64,000 nucleotides of DNA from Bacillota bacterium (lineage in GTDB: Bacteria; Bacillota; Clostridia; Acetivibrionales; DTU013), in assembly GCA_023435745.1 (NCBI GenBank), contig JAEZMD010000012.1:62001-126000 (forward strand). The letters are read 5' to 3'. Below are positions 36,465 through 45,458 of this stretch, one piece after another. The notes beneath the pieces are model-generated. The model searched no databases. It saw nothing but the letters and a program-made list of their open reading frames with translations, and was not told the origin of the DNA. Each line of letters starts with the position of its first letter. The first letter of the stretch is position 1. Both the position numbers and the translations under genes were made by a program.

Positions 36465-37412
36465 ATGAATCTGCCAGCAAAAGCAACACAACCAACCATT
36501 TATTTCATTGGTGTAACAACAACAAAATCCTCCATTATGAAGGTGTTCCCCAGATGGGCTGAAGTACTGGGGCTCAAGGACGCTGTAATCAAAGGGATCG
36601 ACATTGAGATCCATGCAAAACCGGAGGTGTACAGAGAAGTCGTCGATTTTATTAAAAATGATGAACTGTCCCTCGGCGCTCTTGTTACCACTCATAAAAT
36701 CGATCTGTACAATGCCTGCCACGATATGTTTGAGTATCTGGATCCCTATGCGTCCATGTTTGGCGAGCTCTCCTCCATTTCCAAGAAGGACGGAAGACTT
36801 GAGGGATATGCAAAGGATCCGATTTCCAGCGGTCTTGCAATGGAGGCCTTCGTTCCGGAGAACTTCTTCAGGGATCACGGCGGAGAGGTCCTTCTGCTTG
36901 GCGCAGGTGGCAGCGCAATTGCCATGAGCGCTTATCTTCTTGATAAAAACAAGGGCGATAACATCCCCTCCAGACTTGTTGTAGGCAACAGAAGCAAGCC
37001 AAGACTCGATGAAATTCAAAAACATGTCGGCGTAATCAACCCCGATGCAAACGCAGAATTTTTCCTGACGCCCGAGCCTGAACAAAACGACGCGCTGGTC
37101 AAAAGCCTGAAGCCTTACTCACTGATTGTCAACGCCACCGGTCTTGGCAAGGACAGACCCGGCTCACCTCTGACGGATGCAGTCGAATTCCCTGAAAACA
37201 GCCTCATCTGGGAAATCAACTACAGGGGCGACCTGTTGTTCATGCACCAGGCGCTGGCTCAGAAAGAAAAGAAGAATCTTCACGTAGAGGACGGCTGGAT
37301 TTATTTCGTACACGGCTGGACCCAGGTCATCGCAGAAGTGTTCCATGTTGACATCTCAGGAAAGCTTTTTGATGAATGTGACAGAATCGCAAATGAAATC
37401 CGCAAAGGATGA
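36465..37412 (+). CDS. Shikimate/quinate dehydrogenase-like oxidoreductase
   Basis: 315 residues. The N-terminal half has the substrate-domain pattern (GALVTTHKIDLY near 78, where TTHK stands for the catalytic Lys motif VTxPxK) and the C-terminal half the NADP/NAD fold LLLGAGGSAIAMSA near 145 and NATGLG near 225. Longer than typical AroE (270-290) and divergent in motif, so probably not shikimate biosynthesis; the setting with sugar-acid enzymes suggests oxidation of a cyclic polyol or sugar acid. GGGAG 7 nt before the ATG at 36465. Confidence 0.8.
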   Translation: MNLPAKATQPTIYFIGVTTTKSSIMKVFPRWAEVLGLKDAVIKGIDIEIHAKPEVYREVVDFIKNDELSLGALVTTHKIDLYNACHDMFEYLDPYASMFGELSSISKKDGRLEGYAKDPISSGLAMEAFVPENFFRDHGGEVLLLGAGGSAIAMSAYLLDKNKGDNIPSRLVVGNRSKPRLDEIQKHVGVINPDANAEFFLTPEPEQNDALVKSLKPYSLIVNATGLGKDRPGSPLTDAVEFPENSLIWEINYRGDLLFMHQALAQKEKKNLHVEDGWIYFVHGWTQVIAEVFHVDISGKLFDECDRIANEIRKG

Positions 37413-37439
37413 TAATAATTAATGTAGAAGGAGAAATTT

Positions 37440-38015
37440 ATGAGCGAATTAAATGTAACACCTTTTAATATGTTTTTTGATCTCAAAACAGGTATGTCCG
37501 ATGAGAAGGAGCCAACCAGGCGTATCCTTTCGAATATGAAGGGCATGTATGCCGATGATGCGGCTTTTGATGCGGCAGTGAAGACAAATGACGAGCTGGT
37601 CTATGAATTTTATGAACTGAAACTGCCGGAAACGCCGGGTGACCTGCTGTTTGGCACAAGTATTGTTTATCCGGGCAAGGTCGGGAATGAATACTTTATG
37701 ACAAAAGGCCACTTCCACACCATACTTGATACCGCCGAGGTTTACTATTGTCTCAGCGGCAAGGGCTACATGCTGATGGAAAGCCCGGAGGGCGACTGGG
37801 ACGCCCAGTTGATGACGCCGGGCAAAGCAGTCTATGTGCCGAAGAGATATGCTCACAGAAGTATCAACGTGGGAAATGAAAAACTTGTAACTTTCTTCGT
37901 ATTTCGTGCCGATGCAGGTCATGATTATGGTACAATAGAGACAAAAGGTTACAGAAAGCTGATCGTCGAACAAGATGGCCAGCCCGTGATCGTAGACAAT
38001 CCTAAGTGGAAATGA
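37440..38015 (+). CDS. Cupin-type glucose-6-phosphate isomerase
   Basis: 191 residues. A single cupin barrel of the archaeal-type PGI family: MTKGHFHTI near residue 88, E of AEVYYCLSGKGYM near 98, and AHRSIN near 140 provide the metal ligands (two His, Glu, His). It interconverts aldose and ketose 6-phosphates with a bound Fe/Mn. Unrelated to the standard Pgi fold. In this operon it could isomerise an unusual hexose phosphate rather than serve glycolysis. AAGGAG just upstream. Confidence 0.85.
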   Translation: MSELNVTPFNMFFDLKTGMSDEKEPTRRILSNMKGMYADDAAFDAAVKTNDELVYEFYELKLPETPGDLLFGTSIVYPGKVGNEYFMTKGHFHTILDTAEVYYCLSGKGYMLMESPEGDWDAQLMTPGKAVYVPKRYAHRSINVGNEKLVTFFVFRADAGHDYGTIETKGYRKLIVEQDGQPVIVDNPKWK

Positions 38016-38055
38016 ATCGATCGGTCACCGAAAAACACATACAGGAGGAAGCAGC

Positions 38056-38700
38056 ATGAGCAAGAAATGGGATATCATTAAGAAAATCACAGATTCCGGT
38101 CTGGTTGTCGTCGTAAGGGCAGACAATCCGGATATGGCCAAAAAGATCACCGATGCCTGCCTTGAAGGCGGCGCGGCTGCAATTGAGATTACCTATACCG
38201 TTCCCGGTGCAACAAAAGTAATCGAAGAGCTGGCAAAAGAATATTCCGGTAAGATCATCATCGGCGCCGGCACTGTTCTTGATCCCGAAACAGCAAGAAT
38301 CGCAATCCTCTCAGGCGCACAGTACGTTGTCAGTCCGTATTTGAGCCGTGAAACGCTCAGATTGTGCAACAGATATCAGGTTCCCTGCATGCCCGGCGTC
38401 ATGACGATTGAAGGCGTTGTGGAAGCGATGGAGCTTGGCGCCGATATCCTCAAGGTCTTCCCGGGGGAAGCCTTCGGCCCGAAGATCATCAAAGCGATCA
38501 AGGGACCTCTGCCGCAGGCTAACATGATGCCCACCGGCGGAGTCAGCATTGACAATGTGGGAGAATGGATCAAGGCAGGCGCGGTGGCAGTCGGCGCAGG
38601 CGGAAGCCTGACGGCAGGCGCCAAAACGGGCGACTATGCCAGCATAACAAGGTTAGCGGTTGAATTTGTAGCAAAGATCAAAGAAGCAAGAAATAAGTAA
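38056..38700 (+). CDS. eda: 2-keto-3-deoxy-6-phosphogluconate aldolase family
   Basis: 214 residues, (beta/alpha)8 barrel. The Schiff-base Lys is in DILKVFPGE near residue 134; phosphate-binding MPTGGVSIDN near 163 and the early Glu in AAIEITYTVPGA near 42 match KDPG/KHG aldolases. It splits 2-keto-3-deoxy sugar acid phosphates into pyruvate and an aldehyde. Last gene of the operon, followed by a strong terminator. No KDG kinase or dehydratase is in the operon, leaving the route incomplete. Confidence 0.92.
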   Translation: MSKKWDIIKKITDSGLVVVVRADNPDMAKKITDACLEGGAAAIEITYTVPGATKVIEELAKEYSGKIIIGAGTVLDPETARIAILSGAQYVVSPYLSRETLRLCNRYQVPCMPGVMTIEGVVEAMELGADILKVFPGEAFGPKIIKAIKGPLPQANMMPTGGVSIDNVGEWIKAGAVAVGAGGSLTAGAKTGDYASITRLAVEFVAKIKEARNK

Positions 38701-38712
38701 AGTCAAACAGAT

Positions 38713-38742
38713 AAACCCTCCGATTGCATAGTCGGAGGGTTT
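38713..38742 (+). terminator. Terminator of the eda operon
   Basis: AAACCCTCCGA (38713-38723) pairs perfectly with TCGGAGGGTTT (38732-38742), then TATTTTGCTT. Confidence 0.9.
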
Positions 38743-38757
38743 ATTTTGCTTATAGTC

Positions 38758-38815
38758 ATTCCGCTATAGCGGAATCTGGCTAAAATCGAGTGGGGCTCGA
38801 TGCCCCCGAGATTTT
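38758..38815 (-). terminator. Hairpin pair at the end of the rhamnulokinase operon
   Basis: A perfect 18-nt palindrome (ATTCCGCTATAGCGGAAT, 38758-38775) and a second stem AAAATC/GATTTT plus GGGGC/GCCCC (38782-38815), 14 nt past the kinase stop at 38829. Likely leftward termination; T run is modest. Confidence 0.5.
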
Positions 38816-38828
38816 AATTATTGTTATT

Positions 38829-40313
38829 TCAGAGGCCGGTCGTCGTGAGGAACCTGTGGTATTGCTCCTCCCACTGCTCCGTATCCTGCGGAGGATATTC
38901 CGTCTGCGGAAGGCTGCTCTTTACCAGAGCTCTGGCCTGGTCATAGTTCGCAATCTCACCGAGAGAAACCAGCTGTACCAGTCCGTTGCCCAGCGCCGTG
39001 GCCTCTGCGGGACCCGCAAGCACTGTTTTGTTGCAGCAGTTGGCTGTAAAGGTGCACAGCAGCTTATTTGCCGCCCCTCCCCCAATAATGTGGATGCTGT
39101 CATAGGTTCTCCGTGTCAGTCTCTCCAAACCCTCAATGACAAATCGGTATTTGAAGGCAAGACTTTCCAGTACCGTCCTTACAAGACTTCCGTCATCCGG
39201 AGGTATGGGTTGTCCCGTTTCGCGGCAGTACTCCCGAATCATATCAGGCATATCGACAGGTTCATAGAAGGATCCGTCATCAGGATCGATCACCGCTCCG
39301 AAGGGCTTTGATGCAGCTGCAAGCTGACCGAGCTCCTCGAAAGTATAGTCCCTCCCCTCAATCGCAAACCTTCTTTGTACCTCCTGCATTATCCATAAGC
39401 CCATGACATTTTTCAACAGTCGAATTTTACCGTTTACTCCGCCCTCATTAGCACAATTAAATTCATAGGATTGCGAATTGATCACAGGCGTCTCTGTCTC
39501 CGTGCCTACAATGGACCAGGTCCCGCTGCTGATATACAGCGGCGAGCCCTCAGGTGCAGGAACAGCGGCAACCGCGGAGGCGGTATCATGAGAGCCCACC
39601 GCAATAAGCTTCATAGGCTCGATCCCAAGATCATTGCAGACAGAAGGCAGCAGGCAGCCAATATCCGCTCCGGGCATAACAACAGGAGAAAACAGCCTGC
39701 CCGGCACGCCCAACTCGGACATGAGCGGATAATCCCAGTCGGCGGCTTCATAGCTGTAAAGCTGTGATATGGTGGCCATTGTATATTCATTATGCAGCTC
39801 TCCCGTGAGAAACCACGCCAGCAATTCCGGTATAAACAGAAGTCTGTCTGCAATCTCCAGCATGTGCGGTCTGCTCTTTGCAAGCGAAAACAGCTGGTAG
39901 AGGGTATTCATCCTCACCTGCTGTATGCCGTTGCGTGAAAACAGTTCCCTGCCGCCAATCCTCTGATTGACCTGTTCCACACAGCCGATAGTCCGTTTAT
40001 CCCGATAACTGTACGGATTTTCGAGCATACTTTGAGACTTGTCCAGTAATACAAAATCATTTCCCCATGTATCGATTCCCAGGGAAGAAATCTCCGTTCC
40101 CTGTTTTGAAGCTATCTGAATACCGTTTTTCAGGTCTCTGTAGATTCCGAGTATATCCCAGTGAAGAGTGTCCCCCACAGTGATGGGACCATTATCAAAT
40201 CTTGCAAGCTGCTTCAGAAACAATTTCTTACCGGTGAACCCGATCTGCTGTATCCTGGTGCTTCCGCCGCCGGCATCAAAAGCCAGTACGTTTATCGAGA
40301 CACCTGTGCTCAT
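38829..40313 (-). CDS. rhaB: Rhamnulokinase-like FGGY carbohydrate kinase
   Basis: 494 residues. FGGY fold: INVLAFDAGGGSTRI at the start, SLGIDTWGNDFVLL near 80 (typical for rhamnulokinase), HDTASAVAAVPA near 240, and IHIIGGGAANKLLCTFTAN near 405 in the ATP domain. RhaB phosphorylates L-rhamnulose at O1; the class II aldolase encoded two genes upstream could cleave the product. However, no rhamnose isomerase or mutarotase is in the window, and a PfkB kinase is in the operon, so the natural ketose may differ. GGGGG 8 nt before the ATG. Confidence 0.85.
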   Translation of the reverse strand: MSTGVSINVLAFDAGGGSTRIQQIGFTGKKLFLKQLARFDNGPITVGDTLHWDILGIYRDLKNGIQIASKQGTEISSLGIDTWGNDFVLLDKSQSMLENPYSYRDKRTIGCVEQVNQRIGGRELFSRNGIQQVRMNTLYQLFSLAKSRPHMLEIADRLLFIPELLAWFLTGELHNEYTMATISQLYSYEAADWDYPLMSELGVPGRLFSPVVMPGADIGCLLPSVCNDLGIEPMKLIAVGSHDTASAVAAVPAPEGSPLYISSGTWSIVGTETETPVINSQSYEFNCANEGGVNGKIRLLKNVMGLWIMQEVQRRFAIEGRDYTFEELGQLAAASKPFGAVIDPDDGSFYEPVDMPDMIREYCRETGQPIPPDDGSLVRTVLESLAFKYRFVIEGLERLTRRTYDSIHIIGGGAANKLLCTFTANCCNKTVLAGPAEATALGNGLVQLVSLGEIANYDQARALVKSSLPQTEYPPQDTEQWEEQYHRFLTTTGL

Positions 40314-40331
40314 TCTTCAAACCCCCATTTG

Positions 40332-41105
40332 TTATATGACTGCAATCTCCATTTTGGGATTTGCCAGCTTTAGTTGAGCCGAAATTTCTTCGTCCGGCTT
40401 CAGATCCGTGATCAGCACATCACAAATCTCAAGGTCACCCAGTCTGATCGGTCCCAGCTTTCCGAACTTAGTATGGTCGATCAGGAAATAAACCTTCTCC
40501 GCCAGTCTGATCATATCCCGTTTAAACCCAACCTCCAGCAGGTTGCCGTCCGTAAAGCCATACTCTGATGATATTCCGTGGCAGGACAGAAACGCCTTGT
40601 TGGGGAAAAATTCCCTTGCGGATTTATCTGAAATTGTCCCGGAGAGTGAAAGATTGCTCTTGTTAAATACCCCTCCCGTACAGATAATGGTTACATTGTC
40701 TTTGTGGTATTGCGTATATTCCTGCAGCACTTTGATTGAATTAGTCAGAATCGTCATCTGAATATTGTTGTCGATGTATTTGATCAGATTCACAAGCGTT
40801 GTACTATTATCAATAAATATCAGATCTCCTTCATTGATATACCCCGCAGCTTTCTGGCACAGTCTGTCCTTCTCGACGCTATTTTTCATAACCCGTACCT
40901 GTACTGGATACTCCTTCTCCTTACGGTTTTGCATGATGGCGCCGCCGTGAGTTCTTTTGAGCACTCCCTGAAGCTCGAGCTCACGCAGATCCCTTCGAAT
41001 CGTCTCTGTAACAACGCTAAGCATTTCCGCAAGGAAATTCACTTCCGCCTTTCCGTTCTGCTCGAGATATTCAATAATTCTGCTTTTTCTCTCATATGCA
41101 AGCAT
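40332..41105 (-). CDS. DeoR-family transcriptional regulator
   Basis: 257 residues. N-terminal helix-turn-helix (RIIEYLEQNGKAEVNFLAEML; TETIRRDLRELE near 35) and the DeoR sugar-phosphate sensor domain (GDLIFIDNSTTLVNL near 95; FLSCHGIS near 172; KVYFLIDHTKFGK near 208). It lies inside the PfkB-aldolase-DeoR-kinase operon and presumably responds to a phosphorylated intermediate of that route. ATG at 41105 with GGAGG 6 nt upstream. Confidence 0.92.
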   Translation of the reverse strand: MLAYERKSRIIEYLEQNGKAEVNFLAEMLSVVTETIRRDLRELELQGVLKRTHGGAIMQNRKEKEYPVQVRVMKNSVEKDRLCQKAAGYINEGDLIFIDNSTTLVNLIKYIDNNIQMTILTNSIKVLQEYTQYHKDNVTIICTGGVFNKSNLSLSGTISDKSAREFFPNKAFLSCHGISSEYGFTDGNLLEVGFKRDMIRLAEKVYFLIDHTKFGKLGPIRLGDLEICDVLITDLKPDEEISAQLKLANPKMEIAVI

Positions 41106-41165
41106 ACGCAACCTCCGACATTTTAATGCATCTGCGTTATGGTTATTTGCAGATACATTATATCA

Positions 41166-41768
41166 CTATATTATCTTTCGGAAAATATTACATTTTGCAT
41201 CGCACTCAATCCGTTCCACAACACTGAAAGCCTGCTCAAGATGCTTGCCAACCGCGACCGTCCCATGAAGCGGAAGTAAAGCGCAAAGTCCCGTCCTTGT
41301 CAGCAGCTCTCTCTTGTCCTTGAAATAATCATAAACATGATCCGCCAAATCCTGCGAATAAGCCCTTGCCTGCTCAATCAGCCCGCAGTCGCCCATTTTT
41401 TGGGTTGCCTCCGTTACTGACGGGATGGGCTTACAAGCAGAAACGTATACCATGGTATACTCGGGATGGGCATGGATAACTGCGCCAATCTCCGGAATAT
41501 TCCTGAGCATCAGGGCATGCATTTTACATTCTCTGGACAGTACGCCTTCTCCTTCAATTATATTCAGATCATAGTCACACACCAATATCTCCTCCGGTCT
41601 GAGAACGCAATGCTTGTGCTCCGACATCATGGAAGGCGTAACAAGAATGCGGTTTTCCGCAACACGCATCGCTGCGTTTCCTCCGGCTGCATTCGTCAGC
41701 TTTCTGTCGAATAAAAGCTTCATTGTACATGCTAATCTATTTCTTTCCTCATAATATGCGATAGCCAT
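41166..41768 (-). CDS. Class II aldolase/adducin-family sugar-phosphate aldolase
   Basis: 200 residues. Zinc-dependent fuculose/rhamnulose-1-phosphate aldolase family: AGGNAAMRV near 28, VTPSMMS near 45, and the zinc pair in VIHAHPEYTMV near 98; a late His in PLHGTVAVGK near 167. It cleaves a ketose 1-phosphate to dihydroxyacetone phosphate and an aldehyde. ATG at 41768 has GGAG 7 nt upstream. Between the PfkB and DeoR genes, it fits a kinase-then-aldolase pathway. Confidence 0.88.
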   Translation of the reverse strand: MAIAYYEERNRLACTMKLLFDRKLTNAAGGNAAMRVAENRILVTPSMMSEHKHCVLRPEEILVCDYDLNIIEGEGVLSRECKMHALMLRNIPEIGAVIHAHPEYTMVYVSACKPIPSVTEATQKMGDCGLIEQARAYSQDLADHVYDYFKDKRELLTRTGLCALLPLHGTVAVGKHLEQAFSVVERIECDAKCNIFRKII

Positions 41769-41824
41769 ATTCATTCTCCTGAATTTAATATTTGTTCCGA
41801 TCAATATAAAGTCTTAAAGCAGTT

Positions 41825-42760
41825 TTAAAAACGAAGCTCTGTTACTTCAATATCTGCTATAAGCTCTCGGGCCACTGCAGGATCAAAACCGACTGTCGAC
41901 TCATTCATGGCAGTCGCCGCTGCTATTGCTGTTGCACGCCTAAGGTTATCCACATCGTTCAGCTTCATCTCAAAACCGGCAATAATGCCTGAAAGCAACG
42001 CATCGCCGCAGCCGACCGTATTCTTCACCTCAACCGTGGCGGATCTTACGCGGTAAAGCTTTTCCCCAAGCAATGCAAAGGAGCCGTCAGCGCCGCACGA
42101 GGCAACGATATTTTCTGCGCCTGCTTCATGAACCTGCCTGAGCGCCGCCAATATATCCTCCTGCCCGAACAACTCCTTTCCGTACAGGAATCCCAGTTCG
42201 TCCAGGTTTGGCTTGATAAGAAACGGCCCCCTTCTGATTCCTGCCGCAAGATGTTCTCCGCTCGCGTCTAGACAGAATCTGGCTTTGTTGGACAACGCAA
42301 TGTCAATGAGTCTGTCCTGAAGAGCGGTATCTTTCTGATTGGATGCATCACCCGATATCACGACTGTGTCACCGCTGCTTATGACATCTGTATACTGCCG
42401 GATTAGTCTTTCGATAATATCCTGTTCCATCAGCTCGCCCTTTTCCGATATCAGGCTGCTGTTTCCATCAGCATCCACCAAAACATAATTTGTCCGTGAA
42501 CTGCCCTTTTTGAGTCTGATAAATCTCAAGTCTATATCAAAGGCAGACAGCTCCCTGAGAATGTCCTCACCCGTCGGTCCCATCACAACGCCGACTGCTA
42601 TGCTTCTGATACCCATAAGACTTAAGTTGATCGAAACATGGGTGCCCTTCCCTCCAACACATTTAAACTGTTTTTGGATGCGGTTTGTCACATTCTGACG
42701 AAATTTATCAATTGTTAGAACTCTGTCCATTGCCGGATTTATTGTTACTGTGATTACCAT
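41825..42760 (-). CDS. PfkB-family 1-phosphofructokinase/tagatose-6-phosphate kinase
   Basis: 311 residues. FruK/LacC pattern: start VITVTINPAMDRV, VGGKGTHVSINL near 36, and the catalytic signature NTVGCGDALLSG near 250, where Cys replaces the usual Ala of GAGD. These enzymes phosphorylate a ketose phosphate to a bisphosphate. It is the first gene of the operon, behind a promoter at 42813-42841. With a class II aldolase and FGGY kinase in the same unit, it could handle the other half of a branched route or a 1-phosphate entering from a PTS not seen here. Confidence 0.88.
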   Translation of the reverse strand: MVITVTINPAMDRVLTIDKFRQNVTNRIQKQFKCVGGKGTHVSINLSLMGIRSIAVGVVMGPTGEDILRELSAFDIDLRFIRLKKGSSRTNYVLVDADGNSSLISEKGELMEQDIIERLIRQYTDVISSGDTVVISGDASNQKDTALQDRLIDIALSNKARFCLDASGEHLAAGIRRGPFLIKPNLDELGFLYGKELFGQEDILAALRQVHEAGAENIVASCGADGSFALLGEKLYRVRSATVEVKNTVGCGDALLSGIIAGFEMKLNDVDNLRRATAIAAATAMNESTVGFDPAVARELIADIEVTELRF

Positions 42761-42812
42761 ATATTATTGCCTCCGGGAGTGATATTTCAACTTGCTTAAC
42801 TCTCTCAAGCTC

Positions 42813-42841
42813 ATTATACCAATAAATCAATATAAAATCAA
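42813..42841 (-). promoter_or_regulatory. Promoter of the PfkB-aldolase-DeoR-kinase operon
   Basis: Reading leftward, TTGATT (42836-42841) and TATAAT (42813-42818), 17-nt spacer, 53 nt before the PfkB start. Confidence 0.65.
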
Positions 42842-42947
42842 CATATTTAAATTTTTTGCAACATTTGCGGTCATCTCCAGATTTTTATCAACATTAAATA
42901 TACGGTCGGTTTCACCATATTATGCCGGCATGCCCGTCATACATAAA

Positions 42948-42983
42948 AAAAGGAGCCCTTTACCCAGCGCGCAGGCTCCTTTT
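42948..42983 (-). terminator. Terminator of the Old Yellow Enzyme gene
   Basis: AAAAGGAGCC (42948-42957) pairs with GGCTCCTTTT (42974-42983); read leftward the stem ends in a run of seven T. 38 nt past the stop at 43021. Confidence 0.88.
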
Positions 42984-43020
42984 CTTACGCGGCATATCTC
43001 GCTTACTCAGCAAATACAGC

Positions 43021-44262
43021 TCAAGTGTGATTTACTTTCAGCTTACCTTTTTCTTTACGTGTTTTTACGAGTACGTCCGTATAGTATTTATTGTAAGTAC
43101 AGCATCCGATCGGGCTTTGCTGGATCAAAAGCTCAAGGCAGTTGTCACATACGGTACAATACTTGATTTCATTCTCGCGGCCCTCTCTCAGCTTTAAGGG
43201 AAGCAGAGGATCAGCAAACGACTGACGTCCAAGGGCAAGCATATCCACATACCCTCTTTCGATATTCATTGCGCCAAAGTTAAATAATGAGCTTTGCTCC
43301 TCTGTAACGGCACATAGCTTATTCCTGCCGTCACGGAACAGTGAATAGTTGGATCCGATTACAACAGTCTCCGGTTTCAAATTGTCTCTGAAGGCTTTTG
43401 CAAATCCCATATGCAAATATGCAAAATATGGAGAACTTTTATCAGCCTGTGTCAGACTAACCGTTATAGACGGACTGCCAGCAGACTGCACAAAGTACTG
43501 TGCCCCTCTCTCCTCAAGCCCTTTGATCAGGTCGATCGGCTCTGTCAGATCTATAATCGGGTTGTCCGGGCCCATAGTGCCAAAGCCTCCCGGAAAGCCT
43601 TCCCATGCTGAGACCTTGGAACCGATCAGAAAGTTCTTATCATTTACTTCTTTTTGTATTCTCTCATAAAGGTCAAAAGCAAACTGACGTCTGTTTTCCC
43701 ACGTTCCGCCGTATTTCCATTTGCGGTCATTATAAGGACGCAGGACCTGCGAGCCCAGGTAGCCGTGGCACAGCTTCATATCGATCCCGTCAGCGCCGGC
43801 GCTATGGGCAATCTTTGCGGCCAGCACAAATTTATCCATGATATCATCAAATTCTTCTTCCGACAGAACATCGCCTCCATATCCGGGAAGCGGCTTGACA
43901 CACACACGGCGCGAGAAGCCCGGATGGCTCAGTTCGCCGGAATGGGTGAGCTGAAATACAAACAGGGTATTTGGATTGATCTCCTTCATACGTTTTACAA
44001 ACTGTGTCAGCGCCTTCTCATTCTTTGGCATTATCAAAAGCTGTTCGATTCTCGACCGGCTCTCATCTGTTATTGAAATAGCCTCCAGCGTAACCATGCC
44101 GGCTTCGCCGCGGAAGAGGTTCTCATAGCGCTGATAGGTCAAATCCGACGGATTGCCATCCTTATCGGCATCCGTGCATTCCATCGCTTGAACAAAAAAG
44201 CGGTTGGGACATGTTCTGTTCCCGATTTTGACCGGTGAAAGAAGTGTTTTCTTGTAATCCAT
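43021..44262 (-). CDS. Old Yellow Enzyme-type oxidoreductase with iron-sulfur motif
   Basis: 413 residues: FMN-binding TIM barrel (start LLSPVKIGNRTCPNRFF; QLTHSGELSHP near 105; HGYLGSQVLRPYNDRKWKYGGTWENR near 165) followed by a cysteine cluster CTVCDNC...GCCTYN near 370-385, the [4Fe-4S] ligands of the 2,4-dienoyl-CoA reductase/BaiH class. It lacks the C-terminal FAD/NADH domain of that class, so it needs another electron donor or acts as a minimal form. Divergent from the TIM-barrel isomerase gene with overlapping promoters. The typical His/Asn pair of the OYE active site is not obvious. Confidence 0.88.
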   Translation of the reverse strand: MDYKKTLLSPVKIGNRTCPNRFFVQAMECTDADKDGNPSDLTYQRYENLFRGEAGMVTLEAISITDESRSRIEQLLIMPKNEKALTQFVKRMKEINPNTLFVFQLTHSGELSHPGFSRRVCVKPLPGYGGDVLSEEEFDDIMDKFVLAAKIAHSAGADGIDMKLCHGYLGSQVLRPYNDRKWKYGGTWENRRQFAFDLYERIQKEVNDKNFLIGSKVSAWEGFPGGFGTMGPDNPIIDLTEPIDLIKGLEERGAQYFVQSAGSPSITVSLTQADKSSPYFAYLHMGFAKAFRDNLKPETVVIGSNYSLFRDGRNKLCAVTEEQSSLFNFGAMNIERGYVDMLALGRQSFADPLLPLKLREGRENEIKYCTVCDNCLELLIQQSPIGCCTYNKYYTDVLVKTRKEKGKLKVNHT

Positions 44263-44348
44263 TGTATTTTCCTCCTGATAAATAGTATAAACACCGCATT
44301 TAAATATGAATTCAAAAAATCAAACAATAATTCACATTTATTATTCTT

Positions 44349-44376
44349 ATTATAACATAATTCATTGACATTGCAA
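44349..44376 (-). promoter_or_regulatory. Promoter of the Old Yellow Enzyme gene
   Basis: Reading leftward, TTGCAA (44371-44376) and TATAAT (44349-44354), 16-nt spacer. Its -35 region abuts that of the divergent promoter. Confidence 0.6.
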
Positions 44377-44393
44377 CAATTTCGGGCTAAAAT
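44365..44393 (+). promoter_or_regulatory. Promoter of the isomerase/ADH operon
   Basis: TTGACA (44365-44370) and TAAAAT (44388-44393), 17-nt spacer. Interleaved with the leftward promoter, so both units are probably co-regulated. Confidence 0.7.
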
Positions 44394-44460
44394 AAACATA
44401 GCATCTTTAGTAAATACTACTATTATGTTTTTACTACTTTATCAAATGGAGGATGATCAA

Positions 44461-45441
44461 ATGAAACTTGGTTTTTTCACAGCAAATTATACTGAAAAAC
44501 CGCTCGAGGATGTTGCAAGGCTTGCAGCAGAAAATGGATACGAGGCGCTGGAAATCCCCGCCTACGAAGATAACGGTCAATTTGACCCAAAGGAAGTACT
44601 GAAGGGCAGCAATGCCAAAAAGATCAAATCCATGGTCGAAGGCTACGGCTTGTCAATTTCTGCTTTGAGCAACCATGCAGATTCTCTGTTAATCCTTGGC
44701 CCTCATGGCGTAGATACGGACGGCATATATAAAGGAACAAAGGAAGAAAAAATTAAATTCGGTACTGAAAGTCTGCTCAGGACTGCGCAGGCAGCAAGTG
44801 CCCTTGAGGTTCCCGTAGTAAACGGCTTTACCGGCGTAGAGAACTTTGGCCGTTACTTCCCTTTCCCTTACAGTCAGGGCTGGTCCGTTATGGAGAAGGA
44901 ATTTGCTGAAAAATTTGTCCCTATCCTTGACAAATTTAAAGAATACGGTGTGAAGTTCGCTGTTGAGCCCCACCCAAACAACCTCATCTATGATATCCAT
45001 ACCGCAGAAAGAGCCATCAAGCTAGTGGACAACCATCCCTGCCTCGGCTACAATCTGGATCCTGCCAACTTGATTTACCTCGGCCTCAAGGTTGAGAACT
45101 TCATTGACAGACTTGGCGACAGAATATTCCACGTACACGCAAAAGACGGTGAAATTGTTGAACATAACATCGAAGTCGGCGGCATTCTGATGCAGGGCGA
45201 CTGGCAGAGACTTGACCGCGCTTTCAGGTTCAGGATACCCGGCTGGGGCAGCGTACAATGGAAGAAGGTCATCACAGAGCTCTCTATGGTCGGATACAAC
45301 TATGTGCTCAGCTACGAGCATGAGGATGTGACCATGAGCCGCGCCGACGGCGTCGTCAAGACAGCTGCATTCCTCAAGCCTCTGCTCATCAACGCCCCGT
45401 ACGAAGGCCGTCATGACAAGCTGTTTAAAGGAATTGAATAA
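44461..45441 (+). CDS. Sugar phosphate isomerase/epimerase (AP-endonuclease-2-like TIM barrel)
   Basis: 326 residues. Metal-site landmarks of the xylose-isomerase-like barrel: LEIPAYEDN near 34, AVEPHPNN near 165, GYNLDPANLIYLG near 197, and HVHAKDGEI near 225 (two His plus acid). Related proteins epimerise or isomerise free sugars, keto-sugars or inosose. GGAGG 8 nt before the ATG. Co-transcribed with the zinc alcohol dehydrogenase 17 nt downstream, which suggests an oxidation-isomerisation pair on a polyol or glycoside. Confidence 0.88.
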   Translation: MKLGFFTANYTEKPLEDVARLAAENGYEALEIPAYEDNGQFDPKEVLKGSNAKKIKSMVEGYGLSISALSNHADSLLILGPHGVDTDGIYKGTKEEKIKFGTESLLRTAQAASALEVPVVNGFTGVENFGRYFPFPYSQGWSVMEKEFAEKFVPILDKFKEYGVKFAVEPHPNNLIYDIHTAERAIKLVDNHPCLGYNLDPANLIYLGLKVENFIDRLGDRIFHVHAKDGEIVEHNIEVGGILMQGDWQRLDRAFRFRIPGWGSVQWKKVITELSMVGYNYVLSYEHEDVTMSRADGVVKTAAFLKPLLINAPYEGRHDKLFKGIE

Positions 45442-45458
45442 TAAAGGAGGGTTCTGCT

